A stretch of 47,967 nucleotides of DNA. It comes from a virus. The stretch spans positions 1 through 47,967 of IMG/VR virus record IMGVR_UViG_3300027704_003263; one strand, 5' to 3'. Position 1 is the stretch's first letter; every line of letters starts with the position of its first letter. The notes beneath the pieces are model-generated. The model worked only from the letters and a program-made list of their open reading frames with translations. It was not told the origin of the DNA and did no database searches. Below are positions 1-9,142 of this stretch, one piece after another. The translations under genes and the position numbers were made by a program.

Positions 1-2
1 CA

Positions 3-332
3 GACATACTGAATGGAGAATTTGGTGCCGCATTTGAAAAAACAGTTGATGGGGTTACAAATTATACCGGAGCCACATCTGAAACATCTATAACATCTAC
101 TCCTAAACTTGCCATGGGTGGCCCAGTGTCTGCCGGGGCATCATATACAGTTGGAGAACAAGGACCAGAACTATTTGTTCCAACAGCCAATGGTTCAATT
201 GTATCAAATGCTAATACATCCGGTGGTACGGCATTAAACACAGATAACCGAGATGTAGTAGCAGCAATTAACGCATTATCACAAGCAATAATAAATCAGC
301 CAGCATCATCATTTAACGGAACGAGAGGATAA
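3..332 (+). CDS. Tail tape measure protein, C-terminal end (partial)
   Basis: The frame is open from the left edge of the window, so this is the 3' end of a longer gene. About 109 residues are visible. The segment GEQGPELFVP followed by a Ser/Thr/Asn-rich tail is the typical C-terminal signature of phage tape measure proteins, which set tail length and sit inside the tail tube. The next gene starts 3 bases after the stop, and the following genes look like baseplate and hub components, which is the usual position of a tape measure gene. The ATG at 114 is internal and not the real start. The identification rests on this short signature and on context. Confidence 0.75.
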   Translation, partial: DILNGEFGAAFEKTVDGVTNYTGATSETSITSTPKLAMGGPVSAGASYTVGEQGPELFVPTANGSIVSNANTSGGTALNTDNRDVVAAINALSQAIINQPASSFNGTRG

Positions 333-335
333 CAC

Positions 336-2066
336 ATGGAAAACCCAACAACTGGCAATGAATCACAATTTCAACGTCCATTCAATATATTGCCTGACAG
401 GTTGTATCGAACTACAATCGGCCGGGGTATTACTTCGGGTCAATTCACAACACCATTACAACTAGGAAACTACAATACATATGACATATTACCAAATGTT
501 TCATATACTAATCCGACACGAGAAGAGCCATCACAATTTATTAAGCCATTTACTGTTAAAACAACATCACCAATACCACATAACTTTATATCAAGCAACA
601 TAGACAGAGGTACAATAGAAAACAAAGGAATTCAATTAGCAGGAAATATATTAGGAGGTACTTTAGGTTTAAGTAGTATATCTAGTATAGGATCATCATT
701 ACTGAATTCGGGTCATTATTCGACTACATATAATACATTGCCATTTGACAGTCTAACATCACAACCACCACGTGGTGCATTTAATGCGGCTGAATCATTT
801 AAACTAGGGGCTGTTGTACCAGGGGTTAAATATCAAGATTTTAGAAGTCGATACAGAATAAGCACAGAATCTGGTCCTGGCAAGGAAATTATAGACAGTA
901 TAAGTTCATTAAACGCCAACGGAGCATCTGCTACACTACGAGGTAGTTTTAGAGCAGGAAAATATGCTCTAGCATCATTGTCGCCAGCAGGAGCATATTC
1001 TGTATTTAATATAAAACAAACATATGGGTTTGGTGATCATGACGATCCTGGGGCATTACGAAAAGACTTTACTGCTAGAAGTATGGTAACAACAAAATGG
1101 AAAAAGTCAAACCTCCGTCGAATAGACAAAGGTAAAGAAGATAATGGAGGTAAATTTGTTCCTACAATTAATCCGTTGGAACGAGCAACACCATTTAGAG
1201 GAGATAAAGTAAATGTTATTGATTATAAAAAAAGCACATTAAAATCAGCATATAGATGGATGCCTAAACGGTCTAAAATTCTAGGAAAAATTACCGATTT
1301 TTTAGGAACTGGAGTTACGCAAGATTTTATAAAATTTTATTTTACCGGGCCTACAATTCAACCAGGCGGAGATCAGGAAGACGATATCATGGCATTTAGA
1401 GCTATTATAACAAGTTTTGACGATTCATTCTCAGCTGATTGGAGTAGCGTAAACATGGTAGGTCGAGCCGATCCCAATTATCACTATGGTGGATTTTCTA
1501 GAGCAGGCTCATTGGCGTTTGATATATATGCAACAGATCGGGATGAATTAAAGCCAATATATAGAAAATTAAACGCACTTGCAAGTTACACTGCACCAAT
1601 ATATGACAGTAATAGTATTGCAATGATCGGTCCATGGATGCGAATAACAATTGGCGATATCCACAACCAGCAACCCATAGTGATGACTAGCGTAACATAT
1701 ACATATGGAATGGATACACCATGGGAAATTAATATTGAAAATGATCCAGAAAATATGCAAACACCAATGCGTGTAAGTGTAACCTGTCAATTTAATATTA
1801 TTGGAAATGATATACCGCAAAATAATGGAAGACTTTTGTCATTGGCAAAAAAATACACAGACGATGGCAAATCGATACAAGGCAATGATAATTGGTTAAG
1901 TGATTCTAAAAGCACAGTACCAAATCCACAAGAGTTTAACAAAACATTCCGTGGTAAAAAAGCAGAAAGAAAAACAGCCCGCGGCTTAAGAGCAGACGAT
2001 GATACATTATCGAGAAAAGACTCTTTTACAGAGGCAAGGAAACAATTAGCTAAACCGGGACAATAA
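336..2066 (+). CDS. Baseplate/tail structural protein
   Basis: A 576-residue protein that I assign to the baseplate or tail end from context and from a C-terminal half that reads like phage baseplate proteins. That half has a segment around residues 340-500 with FRAIITSFDDSFSADW, GRADPNYHYGG and ATDRDELKPIYRKLNAL, a pattern seen in contractile-tail baseplate and tail-completion proteins. The N-terminal third is low in recognisable motifs and has a Gly/Ser/Ala-rich stretch (about residues 95-125). The start has a GAGGATAA-type ribosome site 8 bases upstream. The stop overlaps the ATG of the next gene (TAATG). The exact baseplate role is not known. Confidence 0.6.
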   Translation: MENPTTGNESQFQRPFNILPDRLYRTTIGRGITSGQFTTPLQLGNYNTYDILPNVSYTNPTREEPSQFIKPFTVKTTSPIPHNFISSNIDRGTIENKGIQLAGNILGGTLGLSSISSIGSSLLNSGHYSTTYNTLPFDSLTSQPPRGAFNAAESFKLGAVVPGVKYQDFRSRYRISTESGPGKEIIDSISSLNANGASATLRGSFRAGKYALASLSPAGAYSVFNIKQTYGFGDHDDPGALRKDFTARSMVTTKWKKSNLRRIDKGKEDNGGKFVPTINPLERATPFRGDKVNVIDYKKSTLKSAYRWMPKRSKILGKITDFLGTGVTQDFIKFYFTGPTIQPGGDQEDDIMAFRAIITSFDDSFSADWSSVNMVGRADPNYHYGGFSRAGSLAFDIYATDRDELKPIYRKLNALASYTAPIYDSNSIAMIGPWMRITIGDIHNQQPIVMTSVTYTYGMDTPWEINIENDPENMQTPMRVSVTCQFNIIGNDIPQNNGRLLSLAKKYTDDGKSIQGNDNWLSDSKSTVPNPQEFNKTFRGKKAERKTARGLRADDDTLSRKDSFTEARKQLAKPGQ

Positions 2067-2365
2067 TGGGACGATATTCAACAACATCAATAATACGAGA
2101 CAACGACGGTTACCGTAAATTGGCAACGTCAATAATACCAAATCCAGATATATCGGATGATGATGTATATATACAAATAACAAGCACAGACCGTTTAGAT
2201 AAATTAGCACATTTATTTTATCAAAATTCGGCATTATGGTGGATAATAGCTGCAGCAAATAATTTAGGTAAAGGAAGTTGGATAGTGCCACAAAATACGA
2301 GTATTAGAATTCCCGGCAAAAATAATATTTTAGACCAAATTAAACAAACAAATCAAGATCGATGA
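2066..2365 (+). CDS. LysM-like baseplate wedge protein (gp53-like)
   Basis: A 99-residue protein. Residues about 38-85 (DRLDKLAHLFYQN, LWWIIAAANNLG, IVPQNTSIRIP) follow the LysM pattern: a helix beginning with D-x-L, a WW-IAxANN helix, and a closing P-x-x-x-x-I-R-I-P strand. Small LysM-type proteins at this place between tape measure and hub genes act in baseplate assembly, as with T4 gp53 or the gpX group of tail proteins. The start overlaps the previous stop and the end overlaps the next start (ATGA), so it is translated within one tail operon. Domain type fairly sure; precise baseplate position inferred. Confidence 0.7.
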   Translation: MGRYSTTSIIRDNDGYRKLATSIIPNPDISDDDVYIQITSTDRLDKLAHLFYQNSALWWIIAAANNLGKGSWIVPQNTSIRIPGKNNILDQIKQTNQDR

Positions 2366-4755
2366 GTTACAATATATTTTATACTGAAGTAGATAAAAAT
2401 TTACAAACAGAACTAAACGCTCGAGGAAGAGCTGGTATGTTCGATCGATCTAATAACTCGCTAGATTATATGTTAGGTAAAGTTGCAAATGTAAAATTAA
2501 CTGCGTATGAAAGTAGTGGAAGCACAAGTGCCATAGTATATGAATTGGGTGGTGCAGAAGTACGAGGCTCACGATATCAACCAAATACATTTCTATCTGA
2601 TCCATCATATACACAAGATCAATTACTTTATGACGACGCCGGTTCTGCTTATACTAAAGAAAATACAATACAAGACGTATCGAGAAGGGTAGGACCATAT
2701 ATTTCAGACGCAACTGTAAATATAGGCGACCATTCATTTGGTTTATTAAACAAAGCAGATATTAATATAGTTATACCTAATGTAGATCGAGATTTAGATA
2801 CAATAGAACACGTATTTTTTAGACCTGGCAGATATGTTCGTATAGATATAACGCATCCTGAAAATGCCGTTATAACTAGAGACTCAGACCATGGTGGATT
2901 GTTGTTACCAAGTATTTTGCCAAACCAAGATAAATTAAAAACATTATACCCGAATTTATTAGATACCCAACTAGAAAAATTAAAATTAGATGCTCGTAGA
3001 ATTAATTCATATAGATTCGAAGGATTAATAACTAATTTTAATTTTTCATATGACAAAGATGGGGTAGTTAATGCGTCAATTAAACTAACTGGTACTAGTA
3101 ATGTATACACTGATGTATCAATGTTTCAAAATTCTGATGCTACAAAAGAGAAAGAAGAAAAAGAAAAAATAGCCGATCCAGAAAATACTACAACATTAGA
3201 AACCGTGTCTGCAGAAACTGGTAGTAACTATACATCAGAATTTTATGAAAATTTATATGATATTGTTGATCAGAACATTGCACTTGATATTTTGCTGACG
3301 GCTGCTGAAAATGACATTATTCCAATATCAGATGTAGCGTATGCAGAAGGCAATGAAATTGAATATATATTGAATCTAGATATTAATACAACTGAAAAAT
3401 TACCTACCGATGTTTTGTCGAAATTAGATTTAAAAGAATCACATTATAATCCAGTAGATACAAATGATCAGTGGGTGTTAAAAGGAGATCCATATCCAGT
3501 ACTTCCAGAAAATATACACTCAACATCAATATATGATTATCGATATATTACATTAGGTGCATTAATTGAATTTATCAATGGTCGGGTTTTGTCTAAAACT
3601 GGTGGAGAAGCTTCATCAGCAATACCATTAATAATGTGTAATGAGTTAACTACTATTAGCAACTATTATAGTGAATTAGTGTCCGCTGATCCTGAAAGCA
3701 TATTATTATTACCAAAAACCCCAGGTGATAAATCTGGTATGAATTCATATGGCGGGTTGCAATATTATCAAAATATAATATCAGCTGCAAGCCAAGAATG
3801 GCCAGGAGTATGGGAAGAAATTAAAGATTCAACCGGACAGCAAACGAGGGTTTTATATCCATCTAGAATTTTTATTAATTTATCACTAATTAATTCAATT
3901 GTTACTAAATTAAGTAATACTGGTAATACTGCATATACTATAAAAGGATTTTTAGCAGAAATTTCTTCATATATTAACATGAATACAGCAGGAGCAATTG
4001 ACTTAAAATTAGTAACACATCCTACATTCCAAGATGCATTATTATTTGCAGATGTTAAGTGTTTAAAACCAATACCAGAGACAAAATCCGAGGTCCAAGA
4101 ATCCCATTCATTTGTTTGGACCAACGGTGAAACAATAACCATACCATTACAAGAAACCGATCCAGATCCCGTACAACCATATATCGTACCAATGTTTGCT
4201 AATCACCCAGAAGGTACTATCTGCCGAGATTTTAAATTTAGTGCATCATTACCAGAAAATGCTAAAAATTTATCATATGTTTTAAATACATCAGATGCTA
4301 TATCAGAAAATGACATTGCCCCATTTATGAATTTTATGTATACAGCAGGAGCTGGCGATGCCGATGCTATTAATAAATTTCGTGAAAAATATGAACAAAA
4401 CTATAATTCAAAAATAGAAGCATTAACCTCAGCAAAATTAAATTTTGGTAATGATCCAACTGACGAAGCCCCTCAACTACAATTGCGTAAAGCTTTATAT
4501 GAATACATGAAATTTCCAACTCCAAATATACAAGCGTCGCAACTAGCATCAGCACCAGTATTTCCATTTCAGGCCAGTTTTACAATTGACGGCGTTAATG
4601 GATTACGATATGGCGATGTTCTTATATTTCATGCATTGCCGTCTAGATATAAAGTTAATACTGTTTTTAGTATAATTGGAATCACACACAATGTAACAAC
4701 ACAAGGACAATGGACTACGGGTGTCAATTGTATAATGAGGCCAAATATAAAATGA
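2362..4755 (+). CDS. Baseplate hub protein
   Basis: A 797-residue protein. Its last 60 residues carry a pattern typical of the C-terminus of phage baseplate hub proteins (gp27/gpD type): a hydrophobic strand, GVNGLRYGDVLIFHALPSRY, VFSIIGITHNV, and GQWTTGVNCIMRP. The N-terminal part (about residues 1-230) contains long beta-rich segments, and residues about 255-285 are charged and Lys/Glu-rich, probably a linker. Hub proteins sit below the tail tube and carry the spike. The ATGA overlaps on both sides place it in the tail operon. It is longer than the classical hub proteins of about 350-400 residues, so extra domains are likely in the middle. None of the middle matched a family I know. Confidence 0.65.
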   Translation: MSYNIFYTEVDKNLQTELNARGRAGMFDRSNNSLDYMLGKVANVKLTAYESSGSTSAIVYELGGAEVRGSRYQPNTFLSDPSYTQDQLLYDDAGSAYTKENTIQDVSRRVGPYISDATVNIGDHSFGLLNKADINIVIPNVDRDLDTIEHVFFRPGRYVRIDITHPENAVITRDSDHGGLLLPSILPNQDKLKTLYPNLLDTQLEKLKLDARRINSYRFEGLITNFNFSYDKDGVVNASIKLTGTSNVYTDVSMFQNSDATKEKEEKEKIADPENTTTLETVSAETGSNYTSEFYENLYDIVDQNIALDILLTAAENDIIPISDVAYAEGNEIEYILNLDINTTEKLPTDVLSKLDLKESHYNPVDTNDQWVLKGDPYPVLPENIHSTSIYDYRYITLGALIEFINGRVLSKTGGEASSAIPLIMCNELTTISNYYSELVSADPESILLLPKTPGDKSGMNSYGGLQYYQNIISAASQEWPGVWEEIKDSTGQQTRVLYPSRIFINLSLINSIVTKLSNTGNTAYTIKGFLAEISSYINMNTAGAIDLKLVTHPTFQDALLFADVKCLKPIPETKSEVQESHSFVWTNGETITIPLQETDPDPVQPYIVPMFANHPEGTICRDFKFSASLPENAKNLSYVLNTSDAISENDIAPFMNFMYTAGAGDADAINKFREKYEQNYNSKIEALTSAKLNFGNDPTDEAPQLQLRKALYEYMKFPTPNIQASQLASAPVFPFQASFTIDGVNGLRYGDVLIFHALPSRYKVNTVFSIIGITHNVTTQGQWTTGVNCIMRPNIK

Positions 4756-5375
4756 GTAGACAAAAGTCATATTACGGCGCGGATGAAATTACCAATAATT
4801 TATATGCATTTAATAACGAATTAATGTATAGTAATGGTGTTGAATATATTGGATTATATCATAAATATACAACTGGCGAAATATATAGTCAACCAAGTTG
4901 GAATCGAAATACATCTCGTAAATTAATTACGTATGAGAATTTGAATACTGATCGATATAAATATAAACAATTGAATCCAGATATAAATGTAACATTTCAA
5001 TCACTAATTCTAAAACCAGTTAGTATAACATCATCCGATATCAGCCGAGGTTTTGTTATACGATATTTTATTCAAAAACAAAATTCTAAGAATATTATAG
5101 AAATAGATCAATCGCAATTTGATAAATGGAAAGCATCACAGATTGATAATATAATGTATAATGCAATAAAATTACCATGGTATATATCCGGCCAGAAAAC
5201 CGATTCATCAAATGGTCCAGTTAAATTACTCGGTGTAGTAACAAAAAATTTAAATCAAATCAAACTGGCTACAAAACGAATGCCAGGTATTAGTATTAAA
5301 TTGTCTAATCCACTTGAATATTACACCGACGTAGACTTCATAACACCCACAGACATAAACGGATTGGATTCGTAA
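4752..5375 (+). CDS. Probable virion/baseplate-associated protein
   Basis: A 207-residue protein. I place the start at the ATG of an ATGA overlap with the hub gene; an in-frame ATG 42 bases earlier lies fully inside the hub gene and is less likely. The N-terminal part (YYGADEITNNLYAFNNELMY, YHKYTTGEIYSQ, SRKLITY) resembles a conserved phage protein that often lies beside baseplate genes, but I know no function. The C-terminal part has FDKWKASQIDN and a short predicted helix, then NPLEYYTDVDFI. Position as the last gene of the tail operon suggests a structural or assembly role, by context only. Confidence 0.5.
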   Translation: MSRQKSYYGADEITNNLYAFNNELMYSNGVEYIGLYHKYTTGEIYSQPSWNRNTSRKLITYENLNTDRYKYKQLNPDINVTFQSLILKPVSITSSDISRGFVIRYFIQKQNSKNIIEIDQSQFDKWKASQIDNIMYNAIKLPWYISGQKTDSSNGPVKLLGVVTKNLNQIKLATKRMPGISIKLSNPLEYYTDVDFITPTDINGLDS

Positions 5376-5392
5376 AATTATTTTACTATTAT
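5364..5392 (+). promoter_or_regulatory. Sigma70-type promoter before the family A polymerase gene
   Basis: TTGGAT at 5364-5369, a 17-base spacer, TATTAT at 5387-5392. The -35 box lies inside the last codons of the preceding gene. The predicted start of transcription falls at about 5399-5400, on the ATG at 5400, and no Shine-Dalgarno is present, so the message may be leaderless. The same box pair recurs upstream of several other operons here. Confidence 0.55.
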
Positions 5393-5399
5393 ATTGTAT

Positions 5400-6722
5400 A
5401 TGATAGTGGACTATGAATCTGATGTTAAAACCTGCCTGAACATAATAGCAGAAAACAAGACATTGTTAGTTCCGATCTATGCAAACCCAACCACTCATAC
5501 GTGTATACAAGATATCTATGCATTGTATATATATTGTGAAGATGATAGTGAGTGGATAGTACCAATACATCATACAGAACAAATAAGGGGCTTCAACGAA
5601 TATCTTAAGGACTTCTTAGCATTAACTGATATATATATCCATGACAAGAAGCGATGGCTTCAAACCGGTGGAAACGATGCCGTATGGGATGTAAAGACTT
5701 TGTGGTGGTATACTTACAATGAACCATATGATGAAACCCACTATCCAACCGCAGCTCATGAATTTTATTGGCGTAGACTAAAATCATTATCTCAAGTAAA
5801 TTCAGTAATACCAATGCAACAGCATCTGGCAATGTGTCAAAAGATTAGGCATTATGCATGGCCAATGATATTAAATGTAAAACTTACAGATTCATATAAA
5901 CAGTTCAATGAGTTGTATCCCAGAACATTTGCTGACATAGAACAAAATGGGTTAGCAGTTAATAGCACTTTTCGTATGCCAGAACTAGTTAATGGCAATC
6001 GAGTGTATTCCAGATACAACTATCATACCACAACAGGTAGACCAAGCAATGCATATGGTGGATTCAATTATGCGGCAATGAACAAAGAAGATGGTACTAG
6101 AGCAGCATTTATAAGCAGACACTCAGCTGGAGCTTTAGTAGAAATGGACTTTGATAGTTATCATGTTAGACTGATTGCTAAACTAATTGGATATGATTTG
6201 CCAGACACCAGTATACATGACTATTTAGGTCAATTTTATTTCGGTGTCGACAAATTAACGGAAGAACAACGATCGGAAAGTAAAAGCATAACATTTCGAC
6301 TTTTATATGGAGGCATAGACAAAGAGTTTTTAACTATTCCATTCTTCCAGCAAGTGCATGATTTTGTGTTTAAACTTTGGGCTACATGGAAACGTAGTGG
6401 TTGCATAAAAACTCCTATTATAGGCAGAAGCATTTGCAAAGACCAAGTCACCAACATGACGTCATATAAATTGTTTAACTATTATCTGCAAGCCACTGAA
6501 ACAGAAGTGTCTGTTAAAAAATTAGCAGAACTACAACGGTATCTGCAAGACTATGAAACATGTATAATATTGTATACATATGACTCCGTCCTATTCGATG
6601 TTCCTTTATCAGAAGCCAAAGGCCTATTGCCGGAAATTAAAATGTTATTAGAAACGGGTAATTTTCCGGTGAAATGTAAAGTTGGCGATATTTATGATAA
6701 AATGAGTAATATCACGTTATGA
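5400..6722 (+). CDS. Compact family A (Pol I-like) DNA polymerase
   Basis: A 440-residue protein from the ATG at 5400; a TTG six bases upstream is an alternative. The C-terminal half reads as a family A polymerase. It has TTGR (212-214 region, the T-TGR motif before the palm). Motif A is MDFDSYHVR with D250. Motif B is R291-SES-K295-SIT-F299-RLL-Y303-G, matching the R/K/F/Y O-helix pattern. Motif C has YDS at 393-395. Two usual residues differ: the Glu after motif A Asp is His255, and the HDE of motif C is YDS. The N-terminal 130 residues look like a degenerate 3'-5' exonuclease domain without a clear DxE. A full family B polymerase is encoded at 19248, so this one is extra. The stop overlaps the next gene. 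Confidence 0.75.
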   Translation: MIVDYESDVKTCLNIIAENKTLLVPIYANPTTHTCIQDIYALYIYCEDDSEWIVPIHHTEQIRGFNEYLKDFLALTDIYIHDKKRWLQTGGNDAVWDVKTLWWYTYNEPYDETHYPTAAHEFYWRRLKSLSQVNSVIPMQQHLAMCQKIRHYAWPMILNVKLTDSYKQFNELYPRTFADIEQNGLAVNSTFRMPELVNGNRVYSRYNYHTTTGRPSNAYGGFNYAAMNKEDGTRAAFISRHSAGALVEMDFDSYHVRLIAKLIGYDLPDTSIHDYLGQFYFGVDKLTEEQRSESKSITFRLLYGGIDKEFLTIPFFQQVHDFVFKLWATWKRSGCIKTPIIGRSICKDQVTNMTSYKLFNYYLQATETEVSVKKLAELQRYLQDYETCIILYTYDSVLFDVPLSEAKGLLPEIKMLLETGNFPVKCKVGDIYDKMSNITL

Positions 6723-7768
6723 ATATAGATTCTATAATTACCGAATGGACATACCGATTAGACAAGGGGTATCCAGATTGCGAAGAAGATTACGTAGAAC
6801 TTAGAAATGTTTTACAAGAAATGACCGATCTTCCAGAAGCTGAACAAAATGTCATAGTTAAACGAGCAATGGGCCTTACTGAGGATGAAGAACAATTATC
6901 AAAGTTAGATAACGGAGACATTCCAAAAAATGATATTGAGTTATTAAAACAAGCATTTATAAAAATAGCTCCAGTCTATTCTAGATATCTTAAAATATTC
7001 AGTATGTTTGATCCAAATTCACTAGGAACAATATCTGAAGTGTTGTTATCTACATTGCTAAATAAACAACCTAAAATTGTATCTGTACATACTGGCGGCG
7101 CACAAACAATAAACGATTTACGTGTTAATGGACACGCAATTAGTTTAAAAACAACAGAAAAAGGAAAGGCAATTAGTTTAGGGAGTGATATTAAAAATAT
7201 AGATGATAGGAATATAAAAGGAGTATTAACTTATTTAAATTTTTTAAAAACATCAGATACAAATTTTGAATCAAAAACAATAACAGATATTGTTAAACTC
7301 GATGAAAAAGATGATGACGATACAAAACGAGCTAAAGAATCAATTAAACAACGAATTAACTCAATAATAAACAAGATAGCAGGAGAAGACGGTAACGATC
7401 ATTATTTTGTATGGGTAGAAAAAATAAAAAAACCTGGTTCTAACAATCCAATAACCGCAATACGTATTCACACGTATAAATACGATAGGAATAATTTATA
7501 TAATGAATTTTATAATGGATATCCACATATTGCTAAAACTGGTTGGAGTATAACAGATAAAACTAATGCATTAGTAAATACTGACAGTGCATATAAATAT
7601 TTAAATATTACACCCCATGCTGTCTATAAATTTGCTGGAGACGATGTGCCAATAGAAATTTCGTTAGGCGTAAAATTACTAAATAAAAAAATAGCTCCGG
7701 AGCAATTAATATCTTCAGAAATTTTAAGCGTATTAGATTCATTATCTATAAAACTATTTGGAGAATAA
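6719..7768 (+). CDS. Possible PD-(D/E)XK-fold nuclease
   Basis: A 349-residue protein translationally coupled to the family A polymerase gene (ATGA overlap). Residues 100-150 look like a restriction-endonuclease fold core: a helix with Glu107 (GTISEVLLSTLL), then IND133LRVNGHAIS142LK144, that is D-x8-S-x-K, where many nucleases have D-x(n)-E-x-K. The second acidic residue is replaced by Ser, so activity is uncertain. The N-terminal 60 residues are acidic and helical. Residues 195-225 are charged (DEKDDDDTKRAKES). The C-terminal 100 residues contain many aromatic residues and could bind DNA. The nuclease call is an inference from this motif only; the gene could have another role beside the polymerase. 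Confidence 0.4.
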   Translation: MNIDSIITEWTYRLDKGYPDCEEDYVELRNVLQEMTDLPEAEQNVIVKRAMGLTEDEEQLSKLDNGDIPKNDIELLKQAFIKIAPVYSRYLKIFSMFDPNSLGTISEVLLSTLLNKQPKIVSVHTGGAQTINDLRVNGHAISLKTTEKGKAISLGSDIKNIDDRNIKGVLTYLNFLKTSDTNFESKTITDIVKLDEKDDDDTKRAKESIKQRINSIINKIAGEDGNDHYFVWVEKIKKPGSNNPITAIRIHTYKYDRNNLYNEFYNGYPHIAKTGWSITDKTNALVNTDSAYKYLNITPHAVYKFAGDDVPIEISLGVKLLNKKIAPEQLISSEILSVLDSLSIKLFGE

Positions 7769-7769
7769 T

Positions 7770-8153
7770 TTGAAAACACAACTACTATGCACATTTGCAC
7801 ATCAATCAGATTTAAACATTATAACTGATTACATACAACAAAGTTACACTATACCAGAACAACGAATATTTGTGTTTTCCAATGCTGAAAAAACAGATCA
7901 ATTGTATTGCACTTATAATGCTGACAGCACAACACGCAGAGGACAAAACACCATAAGCATACATCGTAAAAAAGAAACCAACACCTTGTATACGGTTAAT
8001 GCATTAAACGCAATTATACGACGAGTCAACAACGGAGTGTTAGACAAAACATATCAAGTAGATTGGACACACTATCGCAATTCATTTATATTAACCGACG
8101 ATTCCGATTACCGAGTAGTTGAATTAACATTTTTCAAGAAGATTTCTTGGTAA
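7770..8153 (+). CDS. Conserved phage protein of unknown function, TTG start
   Basis: A 127-residue protein. I choose the TTG at 7770 because GGAG sits 6 bases before it; the TTG at 7758 would overlap the previous gene by 11 bases. The sequence starts MKTQLLCTFAHQSDLNIITDY and ends with a strand of the type VVELTFFKKISW. It is beta-strand rich with a central basic patch (STTRRGQNTISIHRKKE). No catalytic motif was found. It looks like the last gene of the operon that starts at 5400; a promoter follows directly. I do not recognise a function. Confidence 0.6.
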   Translation: MKTQLLCTFAHQSDLNIITDYIQQSYTIPEQRIFVFSNAEKTDQLYCTYNADSTTRRGQNTISIHRKKETNTLYTVNALNAIIRRVNNGVLDKTYQVDWTHYRNSFILTDDSDYRVVELTFFKKISW

Positions 8154-8175
8154 CCTGATATTTATTATATATAAT
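8147..8175 (+). promoter_or_regulatory. Sigma70-type promoter before the MIRLK gene pair
   Basis: TTGGTA at 8147-8152, a 17-base spacer, TATAAT at 8170-8175, so a full -10 consensus. Transcription should start near 8182, about 5 bases before the ATG at 8187. An AGGA lies at 8176-8179, just upstream of the predicted transcript start. Confidence 0.6.
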
Positions 8176-8186
8176 AGGATAATAAC

Positions 8187-8642
8187 ATGATACGACTTAA
8201 AGATTTAATAGCAGAACAACATATGGACTTCTCTCCGGGTATGCCCGATGGTAATTCAAACGCACAAAAAGACTTTAAACTAATAGTTAATTACGCCCAT
8301 ATAGATTTCAACCTAGGCGGCGATTTTGACTTCGAAGTCGACGGCGAATTAGACGGGCAAATGATTGATTCATTGATTGGTGAAATAAAAATGTATCTCG
8401 ATGATCGGAATACCGATTTGGAATATGTATCGGCATTTCATATGTATGATCAAACCAGAGCTATATCAGACATAAAATTAGATTGCAAAATACAAATAGA
8501 CGGAGACGAAATTGACTTAACAATCATGATGGATGCAACCGGCAGTGTATTATCTATAGATATTCAAGATGCATCAATAGCAGATAAACACGGAATAAAT
8601 GATCAAACTATAGAAGATCATCTACAAAAACTAGGATTGTAA
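8187..8642 (+). CDS. Unknown protein with capsid-targeting-like N-terminus
   Basis: A 151-residue acidic protein. It begins MIRLKDLIAEQ, the same N-terminal peptide type as the next gene and the genes at 46369 and 47357. I8-A9-E10 forms an (I/L)xE site, the pattern cut by T4-type prohead proteases. The rest (from about residue 28) is rich in Asp, Ile and beta-strands (FDFEVDGELDGQMID, DLTIMMDATGSVLSIDI) and carries no motif I know. AGGA at 8176-8179 sits 7 bases upstream of the ATG. The stop overlaps the next ATG by one base (TAATG). If the N-terminal peptide is a targeting sequence, this protein would be packaged in the head; that is inference. Confidence 0.65.
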   Translation: MIRLKDLIAEQHMDFSPGMPDGNSNAQKDFKLIVNYAHIDFNLGGDFDFEVDGELDGQMIDSLIGEIKMYLDDRNTDLEYVSAFHMYDQTRAISDIKLDCKIQIDGDEIDLTIMMDATGSVLSIDIQDASIADKHGINDQTIEDHLQKLGL

Positions 8643-9136
8643 TGATACGACTTAAAACATTGATAGAACAATCACAACCACCAGAAGACAAAATAATTGA
8701 CATCAAAGGGTCAGAACCTTATTACACTGTAATTTACAGACATGAAGGAAAAAATTATAAAATTGAATTTGAAGACTATGAATTAATAGATCGTGTCGAC
8801 GAATATGGATGGACAGGTACCATAATGGGAGTTGATCAACATGGCGGTGAATGGATTTGTTATGCTAATGCCGTTGGTTTAGGCGGAGGAGATTATGATT
8901 GGGACATAGATTGGGATCAGATTTCATATCAAGGTATACCAAAAACAAAAGATGGGGTTGATCCAAATTCATTAGATTGGCAAGAAAGTGATGATCAAAA
9001 CGCTGAAATGGGAGGCACTGCAGTAGTAGCTAAACATAATGGAAAATATTATGCTGCAAATGATCGCAACGGGCAATTTGATGAATTTCATGAAATTGAC
9101 AAAGATCAATACAATGACGAATTAGGAATTCGATAA
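8642..9136 (+). CDS. Unknown protein with capsid-targeting-like N-terminus
   Basis: A 164-residue acidic protein starting MIRLKTLIEQ, with L7-I8-E9 as an LxE site. It is directly coupled to the gene before it. After the start peptide the protein is strongly acidic and aromatic, with IDRVDEYGWTGTIMGVDQHGGEW in the middle and a GLGGGDYDWDIDWD segment near residue 80; these could bind a cation. The last part is AVVAKHNGKYYAANDRNGQFDEFHEI. I do not recognise a family. It is not closely similar to its neighbour beyond the first 10 residues, so the shared peptide is not simply a whole-gene duplication. Confidence 0.65.
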   Translation: MIRLKTLIEQSQPPEDKIIDIKGSEPYYTVIYRHEGKNYKIEFEDYELIDRVDEYGWTGTIMGVDQHGGEWICYANAVGLGGGDYDWDIDWDQISYQGIPKTKDGVDPNSLDWQESDDQNAEMGGTAVVAKHNGKYYAANDRNGQFDEFHEIDKDQYNDELGIR

Positions 9137-9142
9137 TAAAAA

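Noticed and set aside
1569-1820. Reverse-strand open frames, such as this one
   Set aside because: All are shadows of well-supported + strand genes; the minus strand has no region with its own gene structure, and no frame there has a recognisable motif.
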